DNA of 64,000 nucleotides from Chelativorans multitrophicus (GCF_011317445.1 NZ_JAAAPL010000001.1:1116001-1180000); one strand, 5' to 3'; counted from the first letter of the stretch, positions 1-9,585 are shown. A program made the numbers and translations. The notes: generated from the letters alone by a model not told the origin.

Positions 1-287
1 TTGCGGATAAGTTCCCGCGTCACGTCGCCAGAGGTCACAACCTCGTCCCAGGCTTCGTCGGGAACCCCGATCTGGCGCAACTGGCCCTTCACAAGCTGGC
101 TCGGCCGCGGCGAATTGGTGACGAGCACCACGGTCTTGCCTGCCCGCTTCACCCGCGCCAGAGCCTCGGCGGCCGGCGGGAAAGCCGCCACCCCATTGTG
201 CAGAACGCCCCAGACATCGCAGAGGATCAGGTCATAGGACTTTGCTAGCGCGTCGAGGCTGTCGACCATGGCCGGCGGCTGCGGCAT
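1..287 (-). CDS. HAD-superfamily class IIA hydrolase, 3' part cut by the window edge
   Basis: Leftward gene whose first 95 codons are visible; the rest lies outside the window. The start is the ATG at 287, preceded by a strong Shine-Dalgarno (AAGGAGA, about 5 bases before it). The N-terminus carries the HAD motif I region DVWGVLHNG near residues 20-28, with the nucleophilic Asp followed by Trp-Gly rather than the usual Asp-x-Thr, and a motif II-like VLVTNSPRP near residues 51-59. This pattern fits the TIGR01459-type class IIA HAD phosphatases common in rhizobia. The substrate is unknown. It is divergent from hisS. Confidence 0.8.
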   Translation of the reverse strand, partial: MPQPPAMVDSLDALAKSYDLILCDVWGVLHNGVAAFPPAAEALARVKRAGKTVVLVTNSPRPSQLVKGQLRQIGVPDEAWDEVVTSGDVTRELIR

Positions 288-467
288 GATTTCTCCTTGG
301 GCGGGTAAGGGGCACAACGACCCGGAACGCGAGAGGAATTAGCCGAAGAGCCGCCACGTGTCACCCGCTTTCAGCCGACCGCCCTTGCTGCTCCCATGCT
401 TATCGGTTAGGACAGCCGCGCTCGCATGCGGGCGCGGTTTCCACATCAGAAGAGACGGATTTTTGGC

Positions 468-1937
468 ATGGCTGACAAGGCGGACAAGGTGAAGGCAAGG
501 CTCCCGCGCGGGCTTGTCGACCGCCATCCGGCCGATATCCGCGCCGTGGACGAGATGATGGCGAAGATCCGCGCCGTCTACGAGCTTTACGGTTTCGAGC
601 CGGTCGAGACTCCGCTCATCGAATATACGGACGCGCTGGGCAAGTTCCTGCCCGACCAGGACCGGCCGAACGAAGGCGTCTTCTCCTTCCAGGACGAGGA
701 CGAGCAGTGGCTTTCGCTGCGCTACGACCTCACCGCCCCCCTCGCCCGCTTCGTGGCGGAGAATTTCGAGCGCCTTCCAAAGCCCTATCGCAGCTACCGC
801 GCCGGCTGGGTCTTCCGCAACGAAAAGCCCGGCCCCGGCCGTTTCCGCCAGTTCATGCAGTTCGACGCCGATACGGTCGGCACGCCCGGCGTCGCGGCGG
901 ACGCCGAGATGTGCATGATGATGGCGGATGTCATGGAAGCGCTGGGCATCAAGCGCGGCGATTACGTGATCCGCGTGAACAACCGCAAAGTGCTTGATGG
1001 CGTGCTGGAGGCGATTGGCGTCACCAGCGAAGGCCAGAAACTTACGGTTCTCCGTGCAATCGACAAGCTCGATAAGTTCGGGCCGGAAGGTGTGAAGCAG
1101 CTTTTGGGCAAGGGACGTCTGGACGAGAGCGGCGATTTTACCAAGGGCGCTGAGCTTGGTGCGGAGCAACAAGATACGGTCCTGGCCATGTGTCTTGGCG
1201 AGGACGGTGGGTCAGCAGCGGCAGCGCGGAACGAGATCTGGGCGCAAGGCGCCGACGAGTTGCGAGAGATCGCCGCGCTTGTATCCGCCGCCGGCTACGG
1301 CTCCGACCGTATCCGTATCGACCCCTCCGTCGTTCGCGGGCTCGAATACTATACCGGCCCCGTCTTTGAAGCCGAACTGACCTTCCCCGTCGTCAATGAG
1401 GACGGCGAGACGGTGCGCTTCGGCTCGGTAGGCGGCGGTGGGCGGTATGACGGGCTGGTCTCGCGCTTCCGCGGCGAGCCGGTTCCGGCGACGGGCTTTT
1501 CCATCGGCGTTTCCCGCCTCATGACGGCGCTGAAGAATCTCGGCAAGCTCGAAACCGCAGAAGCGGTCGCGCCGGTGGTTGTCCTCGTCATGGACAAGGA
1601 CACCGAAAGCCTTGGGCGCTATCAGCGGCTGGTCTCTCTGCTTCGCCAGGCAGGCATCCGCGCGGAAATGTATCTGGGCGGCGCGGGCATGAAGGCGCAG
1701 ATGAAATATGCCGACCGGCGCGGCAGCCCCTGCGTCGTCATCCAGGGCGGCGACGAGCGTGAGAAGGGCGAGGTGCAGATCAAGGATCTCGTGGAAGGCA
1801 AGCGCCTCTCCGAAGAGATCGAGGACAATGTGACCTGGCGCGAGTCGCGCCCCGCGCAGTTCTCCGTGCCCGAGAGCGAGATGGTCGCCGCCGTAAAGCG
1901 CGTGCTCGACGCGCAGGCGAAAGAGCGGAGCGCGTAG
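468..1937 (+). CDS. hisS: Histidyl-tRNA synthetase
   Basis: Charges tRNA-His with histidine in the cytoplasm (ATP-dependent class II aminoacyl-tRNA synthetase). From the ATG at 468 the protein has 489 residues. Visible motifs: class II motif 2 ([14 protein letters not shown], about residues 115-130), the histidine-specific [12 protein letters not shown] loop (about 289-300), motif 3 [10 protein letters not shown] (about 322-332) and GFSIGVSRL (about 343-351). A C-terminal anticodon-binding domain follows from about 375. The reading frame extends 14 codons upstream to 426, but the MADKADK start is the natural family N-terminus. It is followed by its paralogue hisZ after a 214-base gap holding a palindromic repeat. 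Confidence 0.95.
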   Translation: MADKADKVKARLPRGLVDRHPADIRAVDEMMAKIRAVYELYGFEPVETPLIEYTDALGKFLPDQDRPNEGVFSFQDEDEQWLSLRYDLTAPLARFVAENFERLPKPYRSYRAGWVFRNEKPGPGRFRQFMQFDADTVGTPGVAADAEMCMMMADVMEALGIKRGDYVIRVNNRKVLDGVLEAIGVTSEGQKLTVLRAIDKLDKFGPEGVKQLLGKGRLDESGDFTKGAELGAEQQDTVLAMCLGEDGGSAAAARNEIWAQGADELREIAALVSAAGYGSDRIRIDPSVVRGLEYYTGPVFEAELTFPVVNEDGETVRFGSVGGGGRYDGLVSRFRGEPVPATGFSIGVSRLMTALKNLGKLETAEAVAPVVVLVMDKDTESLGRYQRLVSLLRQAGIRAEMYLGGAGMKAQMKYADRRGSPCVVIQGGDEREKGEVQIKDLVEGKRLSEEIEDNVTWRESRPAQFSVPESEMVAAVKRVLDAQAKERSA

Positions 1938-1964
1938 GCCGCATGTCCCGCCTCGCCATCAGGT

Positions 1965-2131
1965 GGCACACCCCCCTCTGCCCTGCCGGGCATCTCCCCC
2001 TCAAGGGGGGAGATCAGCTGGCCGTTATGCCGGTGCCTAACCTCCTGCGTTGCCGGCTGGGGCGTGGCATTTCTGACGGCGTAATCGCCCCCGCTGAGGG
2101 GGAGATGGGCGGCAGCCCAGAGGGGGGTGCC
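1965..2131. repeat. Inverted-repeat intergenic element between hisS and hisZ
   Basis: Two arms of about 50 bases, 1965-2015 and 2084-2131, are imperfect reverse complements. Each carries a C-rich core of the form CATCTCCCCCTC and ends in CACCCCCCTCTG. Each arm also holds its own small hairpin (CTCCCCCTCAAGGGGGGAG on the left). Similar C/G-rich palindromic elements are familiar from rhizobial intergenic regions. It accounts for most of the hisS-hisZ gap; no gene is seen there. Confidence 0.75.
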
Positions 2132-2151
2132 TTAAGCTGGGCACCACTTCC

Positions 2152-3273
2152 ATGACCTCCCGCTATCCCTCCTTCGCTGCGGAAATTCTCGACCTCTTCG
2201 CCGAGCGCGAGGCGGTGCTGACGGACATTGCCATCATTCAGCCAGCCGACCCCTTCCTCGATATGGCAGGCGAGGACTTGCGCCGGCGCATCTTCCTTAC
2301 CGAGAGCGAAACCGGTGAGACGCTGTGTCTCAGGCCTGAATTCACCATTCCCGTCTGCCTCGACCATATTGAAAAGCGCGCGTCTACACCGCGGCGTTAT
2401 GCCTATCTTGGCGAGGTCTTCCGCCAGCATCGAGAGGGAAGCCCGGAGTTTTTCCAGGCGGGCGTTGAGGATCTTGGCGCAAAAGACCGTCCCGCCGCGG
2501 ATGCGCGCTCGCTGGCCGATGCCCGCGCGATCCTGTCGTGCGTTCTGCCCAACACCGGTTTTCACGTCACGCTGGGCGACCAGGCGGTGTTCGAGGCCGT
2601 TCTGTCCGCGCTCGGCCTACCCCGCGGTTGGCAAAAGCGGCTTGCCCGCGCATTCGGCTCACCGGCCATGCTTGAAGCGGCGATTGCCGAGTTTACCAGT
2701 CCTCAAGGCACGGCAAACCTGCCGCGCGAGGTGGCAAGCCTCGTTGCGCAAGGGAACGAGCAGCGGCTGACGCACCATATCGAGGAGGCCATGCAGGCTG
2801 CGGGCCATTCGCCGACAGCCGGTCGCGAGCCGGACGAGATCGCCCGCCGCCTCCTGGAAAAGGCCGCGCTGCGCAGCGTCCGTCTCTCCGATGCCGCGCT
2901 TAACGCATTGAAGTCATTTCTCGCCATCAAAGTGCCGCTCGAACAGGCGGGCGAGCGGCTAACGGCTTTTGCCGACGAAGCAGGGATTTTTCTCGACGAG
3001 GCACTGGCGGACTTCTCGGCGCGCGCCGAGCGCATCGGGGATCACGCCCTGCCGCTTGACGAGATCCGCTATGATGCGGGCTTCGGCCGCCCGCTCGATT
3101 ATTATACCGGCTTCATCTTCGAGATTGGTGTGGAGGGCCTGCGCCAGCCGCTCGTCGGCGGCGGGCGCTATGACCGGCTCCTGACGCTTTTAGGCGCGGA
3201 AGAGCCTATTCCCGGCGTCGGCTTTTCCATGTGGCTCGACCGCATCGCGACCGTGCGGGGGGAAAAACCGTGA
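2152..3273 (+). CDS. hisZ: ATP phosphoribosyltransferase regulatory subunit HisZ
   Basis: Regulatory partner of the short HisG in the first step of histidine biosynthesis. It is a catalytically inactive paralogue of the HisRS catalytic core. At 373 residues it lacks the anticodon-binding domain. Recognisable remnants are [14 protein letters not shown] near residue 60, [11 protein letters not shown] near 316 and GGGRYDRLL near 335. The ATG at 2152 is used. No convincing Shine-Dalgarno precedes it, and a short hairpin (GGTGCC 2126-2131 with GGCACC 2140-2145) sits just before the start. The stop overlaps the hisG GTG start in a GTGA junction, consistent with coupled synthesis of the two subunits. 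Confidence 0.93.
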   Translation: MTSRYPSFAAEILDLFAEREAVLTDIAIIQPADPFLDMAGEDLRRRIFLTESETGETLCLRPEFTIPVCLDHIEKRASTPRRYAYLGEVFRQHREGSPEFFQAGVEDLGAKDRPAADARSLADARAILSCVLPNTGFHVTLGDQAVFEAVLSALGLPRGWQKRLARAFGSPAMLEAAIAEFTSPQGTANLPREVASLVAQGNEQRLTHHIEEAMQAAGHSPTAGREPDEIARRLLEKAALRSVRLSDAALNALKSFLAIKVPLEQAGERLTAFADEAGIFLDEALADFSARAERIGDHALPLDEIRYDAGFGRPLDYYTGFIFEIGVEGLRQPLVGGGRYDRLLTLLGAEEPIPGVGFSMWLDRIATVRGEKP

Positions 3274-3962
3274 CGGTTACACTGGCACTCCCCTCAAAGG
3301 GCCGCCTCAAGGATGCGACCGTCGAGTTGCTACGGGAAGCGGGCTATCCCATTCGCCTGCCGGAAAACGAGCGGCGTTACCGCGCGGGGATCGACGGGCT
3401 TGACGGGCTGGAGGTGACGTTCCTCTCCGCCTCCGAGATCGCCCGCGAACTCGACCGGGGCAGCATCGATCTCGGCGTTACCGGCGAGGACCTTGTGCGC
3501 GAGACGATCCCCGATTGGGAATCACGCGTGGAGATCGCCGCGCGGCTCGGCTTCGGTCACGCCGACGTGGTGGTTGCCGTCCCCGAAATCTGGTTCGACG
3601 TCTCGACCATGGCCGATCTCGATGATGTAGCGGCGGATTTCCGCCACCGCCACAGCCGGCGGCTGCGCATTGCGACGAAATACTGGCGGCTCACCCAACA
3701 ATTCTTCTCGCAGAAGCACGGTATCCAGGTCTACCGCATCGTGGAGAGCCTTGGCGCCACCGAGGGCGCACCGGCGGCGGGATCAGCCGATATTATCGTC
3801 GACATCACCTCCACAGGGTCGACGCTCAAAGCCAATCATCTGAAAGTGCTGGACGACGGCGTCATCCTGCGTTCCCAGGCCTGCCTCGTCGTGGCCAAGA
3901 AGAAAAGGCCGGCGGAGGATGCCCGGCTGATTGCGGAGCTGGCCAAGGCGGTGAGGCGGTAG
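3270..3962 (+). CDS. hisG: ATP phosphoribosyltransferase, short form
   Basis: Condenses ATP and PRPP to phosphoribosyl-ATP, the committed step of histidine synthesis. The GTG at 3270 gives 230 residues, the usual length of the short-form catalytic subunit that needs HisZ. N-terminal [11 protein letters not shown] and the PRPP-binding region [16 protein letters not shown] (about residues 172-187) are characteristic. A further in-frame start upstream at 3231 lies inside hisZ and is not needed. The 4-base GTGA overlap with hisZ indicates translational coupling. Confidence 0.94.
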   Translation: MTVTLALPSKGRLKDATVELLREAGYPIRLPENERRYRAGIDGLDGLEVTFLSASEIARELDRGSIDLGVTGEDLVRETIPDWESRVEIAARLGFGHADVVVAVPEIWFDVSTMADLDDVAADFRHRHSRRLRIATKYWRLTQQFFSQKHGIQVYRIVESLGATEGAPAAGSADIIVDITSTGSTLKANHLKVLDDGVILRSQACLVVAKKKRPAEDARLIAELAKAVRR

Positions 3963-4059
3963 GCAGGCCAGGGTTCGTTTGGCCGACGCTCGACAAATCA
4001 TCGCCTCCAGCAAAGCTGCAAGGCATATAGGGGGCTGGTTTCGCTGCGGCGCTTCACCG

Positions 4060-4194
4060 TTCAGGCATGGATCCTCGAGTCAAGCCCGAGGATGACGAAA
4101 TAGGAGAGGTTTCCGCAATCTCCAACAAAGGCGATTGGCGGATGCGCCCCATGCCTTTGTCATCCTCGGCTTGACTCGAGGATCCATGCCTGAA
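4060..4194. repeat. Long inverted repeat between convergent hisG and rmuC
   Basis: Arms 4060-4096 (37 bases) and 4159-4194 (36 bases) are reverse complements except for one extra C in the left arm. The spacer is 62 bases. Each arm contains GGATCCTCGAGTC followed by a GAGGATGAC-type end, the pattern of an abundant alphaproteobacterial intergenic repeat. Between two convergent genes it could act as a bidirectional transcription end. No protein gene is seen in 3963-4229. Confidence 0.8.
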
Positions 4195-4229
4195 TGCAGA
4201 TCAAGAGCGCCGAGATAACAAAACAGCCC

Positions 4230-5483
4230 TCACTCCTCCACCACCCGCAGCCGCAGCGATCCCGAGCCACCCAACGCAGCGCTCCTCTCGTCATCTTCGT
4301 CCGGCGCGTCGAGTGCCTTGCCCGGTTCCGCACCCAGCTCCAGCGCCTCGATCTTCGCGCCGCGCTTGACCACCTTGTCGGTCGAGGTGAGGATCAGGTC
4401 GACATCCTTGTTGGCCTGCAGGAAATGCCCCTGAAGCTTGCGCACACGGTCGTCAAGGCGTGAAACGTCCTGCATCAACTTCACCACTTCCGCCTGGATC
4501 AGATGCGCCTGCTCGCGCATGCGCGCGTCCTTCAGCACCGCCTGGATCACCTGGATCGAGAGCATCAGAAGTGACGGGGAAACGATGACCACGCGCGCCC
4601 GATGCGCCCGCTGCACCAGCGCTTCGAAATTCTCGTGGATCTCGGCGAAGATCGATTCCGATGGCACGAACATGAAGGCCGTGTCCTGCGTTTCGCCGGG
4701 CAGAAGATACTTTTCCGCGATGGCCTTGACGTGCACCTCCACATCACGCCGAAAGGCAGACTCTGCGAAGCGCCGCGCCTCAGGCCCGCCTTCCCCTTCC
4801 GCAGCGGCCCGGATGGCGTTCCACGCCTCCAGCGGGAATTTCGCGTCGATCACCAGCGATGGCGCACCGTTCGGCATCCGTACGAGACAGTCCGGCCGGC
4901 TGCCGTTCGAGAGCGTGGCCTGGAACTCGTAAGCCCCTTGCGGCAAGCCATCGGCGACGATCGCCTCCATTCGCGATTGCCCGAAGGCGCCACGCGTCTG
5001 CTTGTTGGAGAGGATCTGCTGAAGCTGCACCACCTGGCCTGCCAGCGACTGGATATTGTTCTGCGCCGTATCAATGACGGCAAGGCGCTCCTGAAGCTTG
5101 GCCAGATTCTCGTGCGTGGATTTCGTCTGTTCCGTGATTGATTGGCCAAGGCGCGAGGTCATGCCGTCCAGCCGTTCTGAAATCGCCTTCGTCAGCTCCG
5201 CCTGGCGGCTGCCGAAAACTTCCGCGATGGTGCCCATGCGGCCTTGCAGCTCGGCCTGAGTCCTCGCCAGCTCCGCCAGGCGCGCCTCAGCCTCCCGCGC
5301 CCGGGCGGCGGCCTCCGCTTCGGCAAGGGCGCGGACCCGGCTGCTGCGCCAGAGCGACACAACGAGCAGCAGGATCAGGAAAAAAAGAGACAAGCCTGCG
5401 GCAAACAGCAATTCGCCCAGCGAGAAGGCTGTCGCTCCCAACCGGAGCACAGGAACGGAAAAAAGCGGACTCACATCGTTCAT
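4230..5483 (-). CDS. rmuC: DNA recombination protein RmuC homologue
   Basis: Membrane-anchored protein of the RmuC family, linked in E. coli to limiting inversions at short repeats; it has a nuclease-like fold. Starting at the ATG at 5483 it has 417 residues: one N-terminal membrane segment (about 22-45), an Ala/Glu-rich coiled coil (about 48-165) and the RmuC domain (about 165-370) with the nuclease-like core SLVIDAKFPLEAW. An in-frame start 14 codons upstream is disfavoured because MNDVSP better fits the family. It is convergent with hisG. In related genomes the gene is expected next to def, which here lies 28 kb away. Confidence 0.9.
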   Translation of the reverse strand: MNDVSPLFSVPVLRLGATAFSLGELLFAAGLSLFFLILLLVVSLWRSSRVRALAEAEAAARAREAEARLAELARTQAELQGRMGTIAEVFGSRQAELTKAISERLDGMTSRLGQSITEQTKSTHENLAKLQERLAVIDTAQNNIQSLAGQVVQLQQILSNKQTRGAFGQSRMEAIVADGLPQGAYEFQATLSNGSRPDCLVRMPNGAPSLVIDAKFPLEAWNAIRAAAEGEGGPEARRFAESAFRRDVEVHVKAIAEKYLLPGETQDTAFMFVPSESIFAEIHENFEALVQRAHRARVVIVSPSLLMLSIQVIQAVLKDARMREQAHLIQAEVVKLMQDVSRLDDRVRKLQGHFLQANKDVDLILTSTDKVVKRGAKIEALELGAEPGKALDAPDEDDERSAALGGSGSLRLRVVEE

Positions 5484-5670
5484 AGGCGGCAGCCTAGATG
5501 ATTCCCTCAAGGAAGATAAGATCAAATCGTGAACAAAGTGATTTTATCCGGCTTGGTCCCGGGATATCGATCAGCCAGCAAACTGAAAATAGCATCTGAA
5601 CAGTTCGATAACTGTGCAATATCGCCTCCTAAGCACAAGAAGGCGTGGGAAAGATCATCGAGATCATGCC

Positions 5671-5730
5671 CCTTCTCGCGGTCGCTGGAGAGCCCGCAGC
5701 TTGGTGGCGGTATTTCCTGCCGCGAGAAGG
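5671..5730. repeat. Perfect 11-base inverted arms in the rmuC-tctC gap
   Basis: CCTTCTCGCGG (5671-5681) and CCGCGAGAAGG (5720-5730) are exact reverse complements, 38 bases apart. They lie in the 340-base stretch 5484-5823, which holds no convincing gene. An open frame across it reads through both inverted repeats and has no family resemblance. Confidence 0.6.
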
Positions 5731-5745
5731 TCGAGGTCGCGAGCT

Positions 5746-5783
5746 CCCTGGCACGTGATGCTCGCGCGAGCATCACGTCAGGG
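5746..5783. repeat. Near-perfect 38-base palindrome downstream of tctC
   Basis: 5753-5778 is a perfect 26-base palindrome centred on CGCG (half-site ACGTGATGCTCGC). It is extended by CCCTG (5746-5750) and CAGGG (5779-5783), with a 2-base bulge on the left. It lies past the stop codon of the leftward tctC gene, so it could fold at the 3' end of that transcript, but no T-run follows. It could also be a protein-binding site or a repeat arm. Confidence 0.6.
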
Positions 5784-5823
5784 CCCATCAGTCCACCCCT
5801 TTAGTCGATCTGCGAGTATGCAG

Positions 5824-6804
5824 TCACTTTGCCCGCAAACCCGCCTCGTCGATAAGCTTGCCGAATTCGGCCGCGTCTTCATCGGCACGCTTACGTACCG
5901 CTGCGAGATCCTGGTTTCCGGGAATAAGACCAAGGCCGGAAATCCGCTTGGTAATTTCCGGCTGCTGCAGGATGCCGTTGAGCAACTTACCGATCGCCTG
6001 CTTGATCTCGTCCGGCGCCTTGGCATGGACCGATACCGTGTGCCAGCTGCGCGGCGCCCACCCCGGGACGCCGGACTCGACCGTCGTGGGCAGATCCGGC
6101 ATCTCTTCCCAGCGCCTGTCGCCCATGATGGCGATGCCCTTCAGCGTGCCCGCCTCGATCTGGGGTGCGCTCTCGGGGCCGAACATTATCTGCACTTCAT
6201 TCGAGATGCAGGCCTGCATGGCTTCAGGCGTACCATTGTATGGGACGTGCAAGATCTCTATACCGCCGCGACGGCTCAACCATTCCCCGCACAAATGCGC
6301 AACGGTCCCGCGGCCTGAGGTGCCGTAGGACAGGACGCCGGGATTTTCCTTTGCGTAGGCGATGAGTTCCTGCAGGTTGTTGGCCGGCACGCTCGGGTGA
6401 ACGGCGATTACCATCGGCGCATCGCCCACGAGAACCACGGGCACGATGTCGTTCACAGGATCGTATTCCACTTTCGTGACGGCCGGTATGATCGCGTAGA
6501 AGGAGTTGGTGGCCTGCATCAATGTGTAGCCGTCCGGCTCCAGCCCGACATAGTAATTGGCAGCGATGGCGCCCCCCGCCCCGGGCTTATACTCGTTGAT
6601 GACGCTCTTTCCAGTAATCTTTGTGATCTGCTCGCCGAGGATACGGGAGATGTTGTCGCTCATGCCTCCCGGGTTGTAGGGAATGAGATAGGTGATGTCC
6701 TTGGCCGGATAGTCCTCGGCGAAGCTACGGAACGGGGTCGCGGCTGCAATCGCCGCACCCGCAGCGCCGATCATGAAGGAGCGGCGTGAAAGCGCATAAA
6801 TCAT
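5824..6804 (-). CDS. tctC: Tripartite tricarboxylate transporter substrate-binding protein (TctC/Bug family)
   Basis: Periplasmic solute-binding protein that delivers an organic acid to the TctAB membrane complex. It has 326 residues from the ATG at 6804, which has a clear AGGAGG upstream; in-frame codons further upstream overlap tctA and are not used. The N-terminus ALSRRSFMIGAAGAAIAAA looks like a twin-arginine signal peptide. Family hallmarks are ITYLIPYNPGGMSDNISRI and YKPGAGGAIAANYY. It is the last gene of a leftward operon, 46 bases after tctA. The ligand is unknown; Bug proteins bind citrate, dicarboxylates, aromatic acids and others. Confidence 0.93.
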   Translation of the reverse strand: MIYALSRRSFMIGAAGAAIAAATPFRSFAEDYPAKDITYLIPYNPGGMSDNISRILGEQITKITGKSVINEYKPGAGGAIAANYYVGLEPDGYTLMQATNSFYAIIPAVTKVEYDPVNDIVPVVLVGDAPMVIAVHPSVPANNLQELIAYAKENPGVLSYGTSGRGTVAHLCGEWLSRRGGIEILHVPYNGTPEAMQACISNEVQIMFGPESAPQIEAGTLKGIAIMGDRRWEEMPDLPTTVESGVPGWAPRSWHTVSVHAKAPDEIKQAIGKLLNGILQQPEITKRISGLGLIPGNQDLAAVRKRADEDAAEFGKLIDEAGLRAK

Positions 6805-6850
6805 TTTTTCGTTTCCTCCTGTTGTGTCCGTATGGGACGGTTGATCACGA

Positions 6851-8368
6851 TCATTCCGAAAAAGCCTCCCTGCGGAACGATCGGAAGTGAGGTGCGGCCA
6901 GGCTGATGAAGAGACCGATGAGAATGACCAGCATGGCCAGGCTGATGGGGCGATCGATGAAGATGCCGAGGTCGCCGCGGCCAATGAGCAGGGCGCGGCG
7001 GAAATACTGCTCCATCATGGGGCCGAGGACGAAGGCGAGAATCAGCGGCGCGGGCTCGCAGCGCCATTTGTGCATCAGGTAACCGAACAATCCGAACAGC
7101 GCCGTCAGGAAGATGTCAAAGGTGGAGAAATTGACGCCATAGATACCGATCAGGCTGACAACGATGATGACGGGGAACAGCATGCGGTAGCGGATCTTGA
7201 GCAGCTGTACCCACAGGCCGACCAGTGGCAGGTTGATGACCAGTAGCATCAGATTGCCGATCCACATGGAAGCGATCAGCCCCCAGAAAAGATCGGGCTG
7301 CTTGGTCATGATCTGCGGTCCGGGCACGATGCCCTGAATGAGCATCGCGCCCGTCATCAGCGCCATCACCGCATTGGACGGCAAGCCCAAGGTCAGGAGC
7401 GGGAGAAAGGCGGTCTGCGAGCCAGCATTGTTTGCGGATTCCGGCGCGGCCACCCCTGCCGGATCCCCGTCGCCAAATCCTTCCGGCGTCTTGGAGAACC
7501 GCTTCTCGACAGAGTAGGCCACAAAGGAGCTCATCAGCGCACCGCCGCCAGGCAGAAGGCCAAGGAACAAGCCGATCACGGTGCCCCGTAAAGAGGCGGG
7601 GACCGCCTTGCGCACCTCCTCGGAGTTCGGCCACAGGCTCGATATGCGGCTGATCGTTGGGACCGTTTCGTCGCGCACATATCGTTCCACCGCAACGAGA
7701 ATGTCAGCGATGCCGAACAGGCCCACCACCAGAGGCAAGAAGGGGATGCCTTGGAGAAGCTCGTAGGAACCGAACGTATAGCGGTACTGCCCGGAATTCA
7801 TGTCGGTCCCCACCATCCCCAGCAGCAGGCCGATCATGATCATTGCCAGGGCGCGTAGGACAGACCCCTGAGCAAGGATGACCGAAGCGACCAGACCGAT
7901 CACCATCAGCATGAAATATTCGGGTGCGCCGAATTTCAGCACCACGACCGAAAGAACGGGCGCGAAGACGGCGATGAACAAGGTGCCCACCGTGCCGGCG
8001 AAGAACGACCCGACGGCGGCAATGGTGAGCGCGGCGCCTCCCCTTCCCTTGCGGGTCATGCCATAGCCGTCGAGCGCCGTGATCACCGAGGAAGCCTCGC
8101 CCGGAAGGCGCAGCAGGATGGAGGTGGTCGAGCCACCGTACTGCGCCCCATAATAGATGCCAGCCAGGGTGATAAGGCCTGTTACCGGCGAGAGCGTGTA
8201 GGTGATGGGCAGAAGAATGGCGATAGTCGCCGTGGGTCCGAGACCCGGCAAGACACCCACGAGCGTGCCGATCAGGCACCCTAAGAAAGCGAACAGGAGA
8301 TTGGTCGGGTGGACTGCCACCGATAGGCCGAGCGCTATTCCGTCGAGGATTGTCGTGTGGTCTAGCAT
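6851..8368 (-). CDS. tctA: Tripartite tricarboxylate transporter large permease TctA
   Basis: Main membrane subunit of a TTT-family secondary importer, with 505 residues and about 12 hydrophobic segments. The family signature is present: GVLPGLGPTATIAILLPITY near the N-terminus, YYGAQYGGSTTSILLRLPGE, and a second copy-like GLLPGGGALMSSFVAY. The ATG at 8368 is chosen because tctB ends at 8370, leaving one base between them; the longer frame upstream overlaps tctB completely. It is translated with TctB and TctC. Confidence 0.94.
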   Translation of the reverse strand: MLDHTTILDGIALGLSVAVHPTNLLFAFLGCLIGTLVGVLPGLGPTATIAILLPITYTLSPVTGLITLAGIYYGAQYGGSTTSILLRLPGEASSVITALDGYGMTRKGRGGAALTIAAVGSFFAGTVGTLFIAVFAPVLSVVVLKFGAPEYFMLMVIGLVASVILAQGSVLRALAMIMIGLLLGMVGTDMNSGQYRYTFGSYELLQGIPFLPLVVGLFGIADILVAVERYVRDETVPTISRISSLWPNSEEVRKAVPASLRGTVIGLFLGLLPGGGALMSSFVAYSVEKRFSKTPEGFGDGDPAGVAAPESANNAGSQTAFLPLLTLGLPSNAVMALMTGAMLIQGIVPGPQIMTKQPDLFWGLIASMWIGNLMLLVINLPLVGLWVQLLKIRYRMLFPVIIVVSLIGIYGVNFSTFDIFLTALFGLFGYLMHKWRCEPAPLILAFVLGPMMEQYFRRALLIGRGDLGIFIDRPISLAMLVILIGLFISLAAPHFRSFRREAFSE

Positions 8369-8369
8369 C

Positions 8370-8876
8370 TCAGAACCTCGGGAATAACGGGATTTGAAGG
8401 CCGAGAAGAAGAACGAACACCACGCAGGCGCCGAGGGTGATCGCAGTTGCCAATAGCAGTGTCGGCAACGGGCGCGCCCCGCGCTGCGCAAGGCTGACGA
8501 CGATCACGAGGACAAAAGTGCTGAACGCGAGGCCGAAACTGCGCAGCGACAGGCCGAAGAAGATAATTCCGCCGAGGACGAAAAACATTCCGCGAAGAAC
8601 GCCGGCGAACACTTGAACAGGTTGCGCGGCGCCGTTTGCTTCCGGGCCTTGTGAGGGACCCGGAGCGGAGCGGTCGAACAGGAGGATGGCCACGCCGAGT
8701 GCGATGAGGAGGAATGCGACTGCTGTCGGGACGAAGCCGGGCCCCATCGCTGTGAGGGTACCGTAGGGATAACCCCGGGCGATCCATGCTGCGCCCGCTC
8801 CAACCATTATGCAGAAGAAACCGAGCGTGGCTGACGCGTGCAGCGTTGCTGACGGTCGCCTTGAACCAGCTTCCAT
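8370..8876 (-). CDS. tctB: Tripartite tricarboxylate transporter small permease TctB
   Basis: Small membrane subunit of the TTT importer, with 168 residues and four predicted membrane helices (about 15-35, 47-66, 92-112 and 115-165 as a pair). The MGPGFVPTAVAFLLIALG stretch is typical of TctB. The start ATG at 8876 has a GGGAGG Shine-Dalgarno. It is one base from tctA, so the two are probably coupled. It lies after the NIPSNAP gene in the same leftward operon. Confidence 0.88.
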   Translation of the reverse strand: MEAGSRRPSATLHASATLGFFCIMVGAGAAWIARGYPYGTLTAMGPGFVPTAVAFLLIALGVAILLFDRSAPGPSQGPEANGAAQPVQVFAGVLRGMFFVLGGIIFFGLSLRSFGLAFSTFVLVIVVSLAQRGARPLPTLLLATAITLGACVVFVLLLGLQIPLFPRF

Positions 8877-8929
8877 AGTTCGCCTCCCGAATTGTCTCCG
8901 TTCCTCCCAGCCAGTTCCAGCGCGCCGGA

Positions 8930-9541
8930 TCAGGCGGCCGGCGAGAAAGCCGCTGGAAAAAAGAGTTCAGACTGCATGGACGTTATTTGCGATATGCCGC
9001 CCGGCGGTGGCCACACGCCCCGCTCGACCGCTTTTGCGCGCAAAAGCAATCTTTCCTCGAAAGATGCGTAAGGCCAGAAATGCATGAAGCGCGGCTTGCC
9101 GGTGGTCGAGTACATCACGGCCAGCAGCTTGGAAATTTCCAGGCGCTCGCGCAGGACCTTCGCCCATGCAGCCTGCGTCGGCTCCACCCCGCTGGCAAGG
9201 ATATGATAGGTGCGAACCTCGTAAATGCGCCCATGCTTACCCGCCGGCAGAGGCTCGTGCCCGGCAAAGCCGGTGAACAGGTCAAATGTGGAGGCTTGCA
9301 GCACATCCGCAACGCCGAAAGCATCGCGCGCGGCGATGACCTTCTCCTGATCTGCCGCGAGGATGTCGCGCTCCTCATGTGCATGCAGCAGCAGCACGCG
9401 ATTGAGCGTGCCGACTTCGGAATAGAGGCAAGCTTGCAGGCGCCCCTGCAGGCCCAGCTTTTGGAGAGCCGTGCCAATGGCATCGACTTTGGCGGGGACC
9501 TGTCCAGGCTCGAGGGTGAGTAGCCTCACGCTATAATGCAT
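8930..9541 (-). CDS. NIPSNAP family protein
   Basis: A 203-residue protein with two ferredoxin-like NIPSNAP repeats. The second is clearest, beginning YEVRTYHILASGVEP near residue 106 and including MHFWPYASFEERLLLR, the typical W-x-Y-x-S/D-x-x-x-R pattern. NIPSNAP proteins belong to the dimeric alpha-beta barrel group; in bacteria they often sit in catabolic operons with no defined reaction. Gene order (after the CMD-like gene and before tctBAC) suggests a role in handling the imported acid. The biochemical function is not known. Confidence 0.82.
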   Translation of the reverse strand: MHYSVRLLTLEPGQVPAKVDAIGTALQKLGLQGRLQACLYSEVGTLNRVLLLHAHEERDILAADQEKVIAARDAFGVADVLQASTFDLFTGFAGHEPLPAGKHGRIYEVRTYHILASGVEPTQAAWAKVLRERLEISKLLAVMYSTTGKPRFMHFWPYASFEERLLLRAKAVERGVWPPPGGISQITSMQSELFFPAAFSPAA

Positions 9542-9585
9542 TGGTCATCCATCTTTTCACGGATTCAGAAAGTGCGGGAAAGGCA

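Noticed and set aside
339-1172. 277-codon open frame antisense to hisS
   Set aside because: It lies opposite strongly conserved synthetase sequence, has no family features, and is the usual GC-rich antisense shadow.
1943-2155. Short open frames in the hisS-hisZ gap
   Set aside because: They are translations of the inverted-repeat element.
5522-5788. 88-codon leftward open frame in the rmuC-tctC gap
   Set aside because: It reads across two inverted repeats and has no recognisable family or ribosome site.
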